In this document: one piece after another, positions 1-7,779 of the stretch
Position numbering within the stretch: the first letter of the stretch is position 1
How the letters are laid out: each line of letters starts with the position of its first letter
Assembly (NCBI GenBank): GCA_000722615.1
Contig: JOKI01000003.1
Span: 221,088-260,957, forward strand
DNA: 39,870 bases
Origin: Pseudorhizobium pelagicum
GTDB lineage: Bacteria > Pseudomonadota > Alphaproteobacteria > Rhizobiales > Rhizobiaceae
Reading direction: 5' to 3'
Position numbers and translations under genes: made by a program
Notes under the pieces: model-generated
The model's input: only the letters and a program-made list of their open reading frames with translations
What the model was told of the DNA's origin: nothing
Databases searched by the model: none

Positions 1-377
1 TTCGTGCGTGCGGCGATCAGATCATCCTGGTTAAAGAGGGCAGGACGAGGGCCGACAAGGCTCATGTCGCCCTTCAGGATGCACCAGAGCTGCGGCAGCT
101 CATCAAGACTCGTCTTGCGCAGGAAGCCGCCGATTGGCGTCAGATGCCGTGCCGGGTCCGTCAGGAGATGTGTCGCGACGACCGGCGTGTCCGTCCGCAT
201 GGTCCGAAACTTCGGCATCAGAAAGACCCGGTTGTCGCGCCCGATCCGCTTGGACCAGTACAGCGCAGGTCCCGACGACGTCCAGCGCACCGCCAGCAGT
301 ACGAGGACCATCGGCAGCGCAAAGAGCACCGCGGCGCCCGCCGCAACGAAGATGTCAAGCGCGCGCTTCAGAGACAT
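1..377 (-). CDS. Bacterial sugar transferase (undecaprenyl-phosphate sugar phosphotransferase), partial
   Basis: The reading frame enters from the left edge and starts at ATG 375-377 on the minus strand, so only about the first 125 residues are here. The start MSLKRALDIF is followed by one hydrophobic helix (about residues 8-30). Then come the family hallmarks: KFRTMRTD, a TPIGGFLRKTSLDELPQLW stretch, and GDMSLVGPRP. These are diagnostic of the WcaJ/ExoY-type sugar transferase family, which transfers a sugar phosphate from a UDP-sugar to undecaprenyl phosphate at the inner membrane and primes exo- or O-polysaccharide synthesis. It lies 37 bp downstream of the GT39-type gene on the same strand and is probably co-transcribed. 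The short N-terminus with a single membrane helix resembles the small (ExoY/PglC-like) form. The C-terminus and exact substrate cannot be judged. Confidence 0.9.
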   Translation of the reverse strand, partial: MSLKRALDIFVAAGAAVLFALPMVLVLLAVRWTSSGPALYWSKRIGRDNRVFLMPKFRTMRTDTPVVATHLLTDPARHLTPIGGFLRKTSLDELPQLWCILKGDMSLVGPRPALFNQDDLIAART

Positions 378-414
378 GGCAGGCTGGTTCGCTCCCTGGA
401 AATTGTCGATGTCT

Positions 415-1995
415 CTAACCCGTTCGCAAAAGGCAGTCATCCACCTGGTTCGGTTTGTGCCGCACCAACAGCTGGTAAGAAGATAGCGTTGCTTCAGACG
501 GTGCGAAGGGGGCGAGTTGTTCCGAAGTGCAGCTCTCATCGCCGATCATCTGGTCGTATTTCGCAACTGTATCGGGAATGCTGTCAGCCGGAATAAGGCT
601 GATCTTGTGAAGGCGCTGAAGATATGCGTGCAACTGCGTATCCTGCCAAGCTGCCCCACAAGCTAGAACACCCCTCTCACACGATCCTTGCTGCTGATCC
701 GGACATATCACGGACGCGACTGTTCGCGCATCTGCGATGAGATCCCTGTCCGGCCCAGGGCGTCCAGCAGAGGCTCCAACGACGACGACCGATACTGTCA
801 TAGCCAGACCCAGCGCCATCTTCAGCCTCTTTAAAGTCAAGTCAGGCGCCCTGGAGACCAGATAGAGGAACGCAGAAATCGACGCGACGCTGATGGCTGC
901 AGAAAAATAAAAGAGGGACGGGTTGAAGTAGAAATTATGAATGCGGGGGCTCACGAGCAGTGGCGCCGATGCAGACAAACCGACCAGGAAAAAGAATATC
1001 ATCTTCCGGCGCCGGTTGTCAGGCAGCGGCATGATGCTGAAGCCATTATCTGAAGGCGCATTGCGAGCAACCGCATGAGCGACGCCCCATAGCAGGGCGC
1101 TGATCGCGATGAGCCAGAAATTCACCCGAACCATGGACCAGAGTCCCTTCAGGCCGCCGCCCCGGCTTCCTCGTTCACCGGAGAGGCTGGAGAGAACCTG
1201 CCCGTCGATGTAGCGGAACATGGAACCTCGAGGCTCAGCGAACAAAGTCAGGAACCCGACTATCGCCAAGAAGACGGCCAAGAGCACTGCCGTGTCAACG
1301 ATGGCAGTCTTCAGCGACGGTCTTCCGAACGCCATGGCGTAAATTCCGATCGTCGCCAGTGGGAAGAGTCCAACAGGTCCTTTCGTGAAAAAAGCCAATG
1401 CGATCGCGAGCCCCGCAAGGACGAGTGCGGGAAGGCGTGAGCGAAAGCTGGTTTCCACTCGTCCATAGGTCGTTACGATGAGGTAGACGGCAAACAGCGT
1501 GAAGAGGATTACGAGGATCTCCAGCATGTTGTTTGAAAAGGCCCATCCCACGCGACCGGAAATCAAAGCCAGGATCAGCGGAAACGCGCCCAGCGGCCGC
1601 AGCTCGCGGTCGTCCTCGTTGATGCGCCTCCAGATGCCTATGAAACACAGGCAGCACATGAGGGTAACGGTGATGGTGAAGGTCTTCTCAACCCAGATAC
1701 TGTCTCCGAAAACGAGAAAACCGAGCGCCTCCATGCCGAACATCAGCGGCGGATGCTCGGAAAACAGAGGAAACAGCCCATCGGAAAAAGAGGGGCGCCA
1801 GATGGTGCCAATACCTTCCGAGATGTTTCGCGCCAGGCTGGCATAGATCAGGCCGTCAAAGAACATGGACTGAGTGACAGCCCCCCACACCACGCGCAGC
1901 AGCAGGACGATGCCCAGAAGCATCCATAAGATCTGCGCTGGTGCCGAAAAACATCCCAGGAGCCGGCAGCACGTAAACGGCAACTTCAACGCCAT
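415..1995 (-). CDS. GT39/ArnT-like membrane glycosyltransferase
   Basis: A 526-residue polytopic membrane protein. A first hydrophobic helix lies at about residues 20-41. It is followed by an acidic loop residue at D47 (FFDGLIYASLARN) and the EHPPL motif at residues 80-84; both are characteristic of the PMT_2/GT39 superfamily, which uses polyprenyl-phosphate-linked sugars and catalyses in the periplasm. Many further hydrophobic helices follow (about 95-410), and the C-terminal 100 residues are more polar. It overlaps the upstream DPM1-like gene by 10 bp, which suggests that gene makes its polyprenyl-phosphate-sugar donor. The acceptor (lipid A, glycan or protein) is not visible. Base composition here looks lower in GC than the cob region. 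Confidence 0.8.
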   Translation of the reverse strand: MALKLPFTCCRLLGCFSAPAQILWMLLGIVLLLRVVWGAVTQSMFFDGLIYASLARNISEGIGTIWRPSFSDGLFPLFSEHPPLMFGMEALGFLVFGDSIWVEKTFTITVTLMCCLCFIGIWRRINEDDRELRPLGAFPLILALISGRVGWAFSNNMLEILVILFTLFAVYLIVTTYGRVETSFRSRLPALVLAGLAIALAFFTKGPVGLFPLATIGIYAMAFGRPSLKTAIVDTAVLLAVFLAIVGFLTLFAEPRGSMFRYIDGQVLSSLSGERGSRGGGLKGLWSMVRVNFWLIAISALLWGVAHAVARNAPSDNGFSIMPLPDNRRRKMIFFFLVGLSASAPLLVSPRIHNFYFNPSLFYFSAAISVASISAFLYLVSRAPDLTLKRLKMALGLAMTVSVVVVGASAGRPGPDRDLIADARTVASVICPDQQQGSCERGVLACGAAWQDTQLHAYLQRLHKISLIPADSIPDTVAKYDQMIGDESCTSEQLAPFAPSEATLSSYQLLVRHKPNQVDDCLLRTG

Positions 1996-3071
1996 ATCAG
2001 TCTCTTTGCGACGGCAAACTTCCAGATGGTATCGATCGCGATGCCGGCCAGTGTAGAGAGAACAATCATCTGGCCGAGACGATCATAGGTGATTGTAGCT
2101 GCTGAAACGTTGGCGATGATTCCGATGGAAGACGCAGCCATGAATTCGCAATAGCCGCGGAACTGCTTCCAGCCTCTGAGCCGCCTGTCTCTGAAGGTGA
2201 GGAGATTGTTCAGCAGGAAGTTGCTGCTTGCAGCCACGAAGGTCGCTGCCAGCTGCGCGACGGAGAAGCTCGCAGCCCAGGCAAGCGCGACGTAGAGAAC
2301 TGAGAAATGGACCAGAAGGCCAGAGGCGCCGACAATAAGGAACGAGATCAAGCTGGGCGGAAGTAGCCCGCGGGTAAGCTTGCTTAGAAGGTAGGTCGCG
2401 AACTGCCATGCAATGTAGCTGTCGAGCTTCGATTCTCCACTCATGCGCGAGCCGAAATCGAAAGGAAGCTCTGCATGACGCAAGTCTTTTTTCGAATGAA
2501 GGATGTCAAGAAGCAGCTTGAATCCAGGGTCGGTCAGTCGAGGCGCGACGTCCAGAAAGGCGTCTCTGCGCATCAGGAAGAAGCCGGTCAGCGGGTCGTC
2601 TAGACGACGACCGACAATGAGGCTGCTGATACTATTGCCGATCTGGGAAAGCTTTTCGCGCGTCTTGGATAGCGCGCCGGATTCAATCGCATTTCCACCC
2701 AGACGGCGAGCGGCGCTTACCGTGTCGTAGGGGCCTTCATGGAGAAGTGCCATCAACTGTGGGATGAACTTCGGATCATGCTGGCCATCGCCGTCCATTA
2801 CGCAAAGCACTTGGCCTTTTGCAGACAGCATCCCTTGAATCGTCGATCTGGCCAGCCCCCTGTCCCAAAGGCGCAGTATGAGGCGAACTCGTTCGTTGCC
2901 GACAGACAGTCGATAAGCTGCATCGGTCGTGCCGTCGGTCGAAGCATCATCGACAAAAATGAGCTCCCACTCGTGACCGTCAAGTGCAGATGCTATTTGC
3001 TCCAGCAACGGGGCAATATTGTCGACTTCGTTAAAGACTGGGACGATGATGGAGATAGTGTTCGGTTGCAT
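1986..3071 (-). CDS. DPM1-like GT2 glycosyltransferase fused to a GtrA domain
   Basis: 361 residues. Residues 1-230 form a GT2 domain: IIVPVFNE (8-15), VDDAS (40-44), and MDGDGQHDP (92-100) with the metal-binding Asp pair. This is typical of polyprenyl-phosphate mannosyl/glucosyl synthases. Residues about 240-358 hold four hydrophobic helices and the GtrA-type NFLLNNLLTF segment (284-293); GtrA domains are thought to help flip the lipid-linked sugar. The natural role is making a polyprenyl-phosphate sugar on the cytoplasmic face and supplying it to the GT39-type transferase whose start overlaps this gene's stop. The fused two-domain form is common in bacteria. The start ATG at 3069-3071 gives a standard N-terminus. 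Confidence 0.85.
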   Translation of the reverse strand: MQPNTISIIVPVFNEVDNIAPLLEQIASALDGHEWELIFVDDASTDGTTDAAYRLSVGNERVRLILRLWDRGLARSTIQGMLSAKGQVLCVMDGDGQHDPKFIPQLMALLHEGPYDTVSAARRLGGNAIESGALSKTREKLSQIGNSISSLIVGRRLDDPLTGFFLMRRDAFLDVAPRLTDPGFKLLLDILHSKKDLRHAELPFDFGSRMSGESKLDSYIAWQFATYLLSKLTRGLLPPSLISFLIVGASGLLVHFSVLYVALAWAASFSVAQLAATFVAASSNFLLNNLLTFRDRRLRGWKQFRGYCEFMAASSIGIIANVSAATITYDRLGQMIVLSTLAGIAIDTIWKFAVAKRLIWR

Positions 3072-3184
3072 TCATACGATCCGGTGGATCCTGCGCTTAA
3101 CGCAGGGGATGCCAGAAATCCAGTGGCATCGCGCTATGTCCGCAGCATTCAGAGTTTCACCGGGAGATTGGACGCAGCTTCTCA

Positions 3185-4540
3185 TCAGCTGCCGGTCTGT
3201 GGGGCCAGCTTGGTCGGTTTCCCGGAAGCGGTCTCCAAAAGTACTCCCCGTTCGAGGAGTAGCAGCGCAAACGGAACACAACCCGCCAGAATGAAGAAGC
3301 TTTCGCCGATCGCCAGCCGATTGTTGGAGTTGGATGCGATCGTGCAGAAGAAGAAGAAGCTGAGGGTGTAAAGGTAATTCATCGTGCTCGTCGCCAAAGA
3401 CCCGCATGCGTGGGCCCTGTGGATCCGTCGCACGGCGGTTATGGCGAAAACCAGCAGGAAAAGGATCCCGAGCAGCCCGTGCCGGACGAGGATCTCGAGG
3501 TAGCCGTTGTGGAGCAGGTTGTAGCCGACGTCGGAATAGGTCGTCTGCCGCCACTCGCGCAGCCACAGATTTCCCCAGCCGGTCAGCGGGGATTCCTGCA
3601 CGAGCTCCAGGGCGTTCGTCCAGAGCATGAGCCGTTCCCGCATGGCTTCTGGCGTATTCGGGTCATCAATGGCGACCCGCATGGCGCTCATCGGGTTGTC
3701 GCTTACGAGTGTGCCTTGCGTCAGTCTGGCCGAGGCGTCCATGGTCGTTCCTGCCACCTTGAGCACGTATGGCGACATGGTCGTTGCGCTGGTTGCCGTC
3801 AGGAGAGCAATAGCGGCCAGGAGATAGATGCGTTGGCGTCCTGCCAGATGGCAGGCTGCGAGAAGCGCCATGAAAGCAAAGGTCGCCGCCAGCGCCAGCC
3901 AGGCGCCCTTGGACTGCGCGCCCAGCACGCCGGTAAGGCTGAGAGCGGCCGTGATGCCGCCCAGCGCCAGGTACGCCCATTTGAGGGGAGTTTTCAGATA
4001 GCCGTTCTCGCCGGCATACAGCAGCCAGAACAGGCTAGACAGGAAGAGCATCGCGCATCCGACGCCGGCATGGATCGGGTTGTTGTGAAACAGAGGCTCG
4101 ATCCGCTCGCCGCTTGCGATGGTCTGGAAGTCCAGTGTGGCGAGGAGACCGATCGCGCCGCCGACCAGCAGCAGCGTCGCTGCGGTGAACAGATGCCTGC
4201 GGGTGGCGTAGAGCGCGACACCGACGAATGGAAACAGGGCCGGGAAGGCGTAGAGCCATTCCGACGATCCCTTTTCGCCATGGACGACGATACCGGCGGC
4301 GAAGCGCAGAACCACGTAAGCCGACCACGCATAGCAGAGACAGGCCAGCCAGTCTTTCGACAGCCGCCTGACGTCCGCGCCGTGGCGGATGAGCACGAAG
4401 ATCACGAAGCCGATCGCCACATACCGGTAGGCATCACTTTCGATCACCATGGCCGAGGCCATCAGCGCCCACAGCACAGGGATCACGACGGCTCGCGTCC
4501 TTGCCGCGCTGATCAACGATTGGTTTGCGTCAGCCTGCAT
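3185..4540 (-). CDS. O-antigen ligase / Wzy-type polymerase family membrane protein
   Basis: 451 residues with about ten or more hydrophobic helices and a large polar periplasmic loop around residues 265-345. Just after that loop is GYNLLHNGYLEILVRHG, the conserved HN-x-YLE region of the Wzy_C/O-antigen ligase superfamily. Members either ligate undecaprenyl-linked glycan onto lipid A-core (WaaL) or polymerise repeat units (Wzy); sequence alone does not separate these. It starts 20 bp after the GT25 stop, consistent with one transcript, and is followed by a 113-bp gap before the DPM1-like gene. The neighbouring GT25 and sugar transferase support a lipopolysaccharide or capsule role. Confidence 0.82.
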   Translation of the reverse strand: MQADANQSLISAARTRAVVIPVLWALMASAMVIESDAYRYVAIGFVIFVLIRHGADVRRLSKDWLACLCYAWSAYVVLRFAAGIVVHGEKGSSEWLYAFPALFPFVGVALYATRRHLFTAATLLLVGGAIGLLATLDFQTIASGERIEPLFHNNPIHAGVGCAMLFLSSLFWLLYAGENGYLKTPLKWAYLALGGITAALSLTGVLGAQSKGAWLALAATFAFMALLAACHLAGRQRIYLLAAIALLTATSATTMSPYVLKVAGTTMDASARLTQGTLVSDNPMSAMRVAIDDPNTPEAMRERLMLWTNALELVQESPLTGWGNLWLREWRQTTYSDVGYNLLHNGYLEILVRHGLLGILFLLVFAITAVRRIHRAHACGSLATSTMNYLYTLSFFFFCTIASNSNNRLAIGESFFILAGCVPFALLLLERGVLLETASGKPTKLAPQTGS

Positions 4541-4560
4541 CTTGAGGCCGGTCCCAGGGC

Positions 4561-5295
4561 CTAGCCGCGCAGCGCATAGCCAAGCCTTTTTGCATCATCG
4601 ATGAAGCGCAGCCCATAGGTGTTCAGGCGCTTCCACCAGGGAAATTTCGTGGACCGGTAGGTCTCTCGCGAAGCGATGGTCGTGTCCTCCTCTGTGGTCT
4701 TCGCCACGTCAGCCCGCATCGTATAGATTTCAATCCCCGTAGCCCAGCCACGCTCGAGGGCGACATCCCAGGGATACTCCATCCTGCGCAGTTTTTCGAC
4801 CAGCTTTGCCGCACCGGCGCGGCTGACGCCATAACACGCCGCCGACCCCTGGGGGCCATGGGCTGCACGGCCGATTTCATCGCCGAGCGAAGAGGTGCAA
4901 TAGTGCCGGAACCAGACCACGCGATGGTTGAAAAGCTTGATGACATCGGCTTCGGGACAGGCCTCGAACGCGGCAGCCGTCCGCCGACAGAGATCCTCGG
5001 TCAGGACCAGGTCGTCTTCGACGATGATCCCGACTGCGTCGCCCGTCTCGAGGAATGCAGACAGCGCCTTGAGATGGCTTCGGTAACAGCCGTACTCGCC
5101 AGCGAGAAGGCTACGCCCGTTCTTGCGTCTGAAGGCATCTTCATCGTAGTCGATGCGCGCGTTGGCGGCCAATGTGGCGCCATCGATCCCGGGGATGCGA
5201 AGGAGATCGAGACTCATGTCGGCGGCTTGGGTCGACAAAGCATCCCAGCGCTCGATCGACCGATCAAGATTGATTGCGTAGATCCTGATATTCAT
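4561..5295 (-). CDS. Glycosyltransferase family 25 (LPS biosynthesis type)
   Basis: 244 residues. The start YAINLDRSIERW (6-17) is the family 25 signature. GEYGCYRSH (66-74) and IIVEDD (90-95), the acidic metal/nucleotide-sugar site, complete the pattern. Family members such as LgtB/Lex1 add galactose or other sugars to lipooligosaccharide in the cytoplasm. The ATG at 5293-5295 is preceded by a purine-rich GAGGAAG about 11 nt upstream. A 181-bp non-coding gap separates it from the GINT1-like gene, so it may have its own promoter; no convincing one was seen. Confidence 0.85.
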   Translation of the reverse strand: MNIRIYAINLDRSIERWDALSTQAADMSLDLLRIPGIDGATLAANARIDYDEDAFRRKNGRSLLAGEYGCYRSHLKALSAFLETGDAVGIIVEDDLVLTEDLCRRTAAAFEACPEADVIKLFNHRVVWFRHYCTSSLGDEIGRAAHGPQGSAACYGVSRAGAAKLVEKLRRMEYPWDVALERGWATGIEIYTMRADVAKTTEEDTTIASRETYRSTKFPWWKRLNTYGLRFIDDAKRLGYALRG

Positions 5296-5476
5296 CGCCT
5301 GTCATCTTCCTCACGCAAGGCGCCGGGAACGCCCCGGAACTTTGCCGCATGCATCCTGCACGCGTCGTTCGGTATCATTTTCTTTGCCGGGCTCACAAGC
5401 TCATTACAAGCACTGGGAGGCCACGACCTCGGGCCGGGGCAGTCTCCGATCATGGAAATTGCTGCTCCGGATGTCG

Positions 5477-6409
5477 TCAGGCAGACGATGAAGGCTTCTG
5501 CCCGAACTTCCGCAACCGCCTTCGCAGGTTCACGAGGTGTCGCGCGTGAGTGCGTTCGACGCGTTTGACATCGATAAGCGTGAGGTCTCCGCACATGGCA
5601 AAAGTATGGAAACCATCCGGATGATCCGCCGACGCCAGGTCTCCCGTGAGGTCCACCGCCAGATGCCCCAGTTCGACGTGCTCCGGCGTCAGGGCGTCGA
5701 AGCGGAGGAAGCGCAGGCTGCCACCATAGGTCCGGCTGCAGTCCTGCACCGGCAGGATCACGGCACCATCGGCGCCGACGAAGGGTGTCCCTCCCGGCCG
5801 TGCGCCGGCGCGGTCCACCAGGACCGGATTTTGCGGATGCGTCTTCCAGGGGCCGGTCAGGCTCTCAGAGAAGGCGATGTGAAGCTCGCGCTGATCGCGT
5901 GCGTCGGGACCGACGATGGTGAAGAACATCCACCACATCCGGTCCTTGTAGATCAGCGAGGCCTCGGCGCCTGCCGTATCGGGCAAAAGGGCCGTTTCGC
6001 GCACCCAGTCATGGGGAAAGGCACGGGCGCGATAGAGAGCAATCTCTCCCGCCTTATGGCTCTCCGGCACCATGAACACGTCCCCGTCGTTCTCGATCAG
6101 GAAGGGGTAGGAGAGGTGGAAGGGGCGCGCCAGGGCGACCTCACTGCCCTGCCACTGCAAGTCGGGCCCAAGCTCATGGCGCTCGATCACGGCATGCTTC
6201 GTCCGGTAATCGAAGGCTTCCACGAACACATGCGTCGTGCCATTTCGCTGGATGCCGAAGGGATCTGCCAGATACCGCCAGGGTCCAGGGTCAGGCAGCC
6301 ATGTTATCCGGGAAGACACATGCGCCAGCGCTGCTGGGTCCAGCAGTTCAAGGGCTGGTGCAGGGACAATGCCGACCCGCCAGAAGTCGCTCTTAGGCTT
6401 TGGAAGCAT
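5477..6409 (-). CDS. GINT1 N-terminal-like beta-propeller protein (putative glycosyl transfer/hydrolase-like)
   Basis: 310 residues, no signal peptide and no membrane helix. The sequence has repeated aromatic/acidic beta-blade segments: WRYLADPFG (about 43-51), VFVEAFDY (61-68), LSYPFLIENDGDVFMVPES (about 99-117), then a DRMWWMFFT segment and a DGAVILPVQDCSRTYGG stretch. This pattern matches the five-bladed propeller family annotated as the N-terminal domain of plant glucosamine inositolphosphorylceramide transferase (GINT1) and found alone in bacterial polysaccharide loci; it resembles GH43/GH32 folds. The biochemical activity of the bacterial form is, to my knowledge, unsettled. Its start overlaps the GT4 stop by 17 bp, so the two are translated together and probably act on the same glycan. 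Confidence 0.7.
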   Translation of the reverse strand: MLPKPKSDFWRVGIVPAPALELLDPAALAHVSSRITWLPDPGPWRYLADPFGIQRNGTTHVFVEAFDYRTKHAVIERHELGPDLQWQGSEVALARPFHLSYPFLIENDGDVFMVPESHKAGEIALYRARAFPHDWVRETALLPDTAGAEASLIYKDRMWWMFFTIVGPDARDQRELHIAFSESLTGPWKTHPQNPVLVDRAGARPGGTPFVGADGAVILPVQDCSRTYGGSLRFLRFDALTPEHVELGHLAVDLTGDLASADHPDGFHTFAMCGDLTLIDVKRVERTHARHLVNLRRRLRKFGQKPSSSA

Positions 6410-7469
6410 CGGTCAGTGGCAAGCCGGAGATGTGGGGCGGTCGTGCGGTGCGCTGCTGGAGCCTCTCGGCAACCTGAGCATAGAACTCCAGGACATTGGC
6501 AACCCCGTTCGATCGAGAGAAAGGACGCAGATCGTAATCCATCCGCGGGGCACTCACAACACGATCGGATCGGAACGTGGTGGAGAGCGCTGCAGAGAGG
6601 TCGTCGACGGATCCTGGCTGCACGAGCGTCACCGGATAGTTACGCAGATATTCCGAAGGCCCCTCGGTTGCGGTGGCTATGATCGGAAGCCCCTCCTGCA
6701 TCGCCTCCAGTATCGCCAGGCCGAAGGTTTCTTCTCTGGACGGCGATATGAAGAGATCGAGGTTGCGCAGGAAACCGGAGACGTTGTCGCGATGGCCAAG
6801 CAGGTGAACCCGCGGATCGCCTGCAGCCAGCTTCGTCAGTGCCGCGCGGTCAGGGCCTTCGCCGAGGATGACCAGAGCTGCATCCTGGGGAGCCGACCGT
6901 AGAAAGGCGGAGATCAGAACGTCCTGACCCTTGCTGGGATGCAATCGCCCGACAGCACCCACAAGGGTAGTCTCCGCGGGCAAATCGAGCTCGGCCCGCA
7001 GGTCGCAGGCTTCCCCATGCGCCGATTCGGGCAACCAGTTCGAGACCAGACGGGCTTGCCCGGCGTAGCCGTTCAGGCGCGCCAGTTGCGCATTGTTGAC
7101 GCAGATCAGGCCGTCCATTCGTGCGTGTTGTCTCGCCTTGTAGCCGACATGCAGCGTTGCGATCTTGGCAACGGTATCCGGCGCCTTCGCAACCGCCTTG
7201 CAGGCGGGGCTGAGATGGGCGTGGCACACGTCAATCGGGGTGGCGGCGATCAGGCGGCGCAGCTTCAGACCGCGCAGAAATGGCGTCCTGAAGCCGTGAT
7301 AGGTGACGTTGTCGGACAACAGGGCGGCGATCGGAGCGCCGGCACGTCCCACGACCCGGACGTCATGGCCCAGTGCGGCCTGCTCGTTGGCGAGGTCTAT
7401 GCAGTAGCGTTCCGATCCCGCGAGCCGCGATGTAAACAGGACGTGCAGAATGCGAAAACGATGCAACAC
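6393..7469 (-). CDS. Glycosyltransferase family 4 (GT-B fold)
   Basis: About 358 residues from a GTG at 7467-7469, chosen because the conserved family N-terminus RILHVLFTSRLAGSER begins two residues later. The frame stays open to a TTG at 7550, but the extra residues are Arg/Cys-rich and unlike the family. No strong Shine-Dalgarno supports either start. The C-terminal half holds VGAVGRLHPSKGQD and the E-x7-E nucleotide-sugar site in SREETFGLAILEAMQEG. A retaining cytoplasmic transferase of polysaccharide assembly; donor and acceptor are unknown. It is the first gene of the minus-strand cluster, facing the ABC-F gene across a 310-bp gap (7470-7779). Confidence 0.85.
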   Translation of the reverse strand: MLHRFRILHVLFTSRLAGSERYCIDLANEQAALGHDVRVVGRAGAPIAALLSDNVTYHGFRTPFLRGLKLRRLIAATPIDVCHAHLSPACKAVAKAPDTVAKIATLHVGYKARQHARMDGLICVNNAQLARLNGYAGQARLVSNWLPESAHGEACDLRAELDLPAETTLVGAVGRLHPSKGQDVLISAFLRSAPQDAALVILGEGPDRAALTKLAAGDPRVHLLGHRDNVSGFLRNLDLFISPSREETFGLAILEAMQEGLPIIATATEGPSEYLRNYPVTLVQPGSVDDLSAALSTTFRSDRVVSAPRMDYDLRPFSRSNGVANVLEFYAQVAERLQQRTARPPHISGLPLTDASKA

Positions 7470-7779
7470 GGAAGATGAATCCCACAAGCGGTTCTGCCGC
7501 CAGATGGTGGCACAGGTAAGCCGCAAAGCACATTTCCGACGCGGAGGCAATTTCTATTCGTGATTACAGCTGAATCCGGATGCTTCGGAGTGACATCCGA
7601 GCAACCGTGGGCGCTCGAGCTCGGGGATGTATCGTCCGGACGTCTGTTTGCCAGGTGCCCCTGTCACGTCTTGCTGTATTGGACAAGTTTCTTCTTGCCG
7701 ACGACCTGGCGAAAAACCTTACACAGCCAGCGTCGAGCATGCCATAAGGGCGCCGCAACGCGACGCCTGGGCCAAAAAC
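7470..7779. promoter_or_regulatory. Divergent intergenic region between GT4 and ABC-F genes
   Basis: About 310 bp between the preferred GT4 start and the ABC-F start. On the plus strand a weak sigma-70-like pair is visible: TTGCCG at 7695-7700, 17 nt, then CTTACA at 7718-7723, placed about 57 bp before the ABC-F ATG. No terminator, repeat or riboswitch is recognised. The region presumably holds promoters for both genes, but only the rightward one has a candidate and it is weak. Confidence 0.35.

Noticed and set aside
7627..7779. Longer N-terminus for the ABC-F protein from ATG 7627
   Set aside because: The added residues are Cys/Pro-rich and precede the normal ABC-F start MIRIENIS; the candidate promoter at 7695-7723 would lie inside it.
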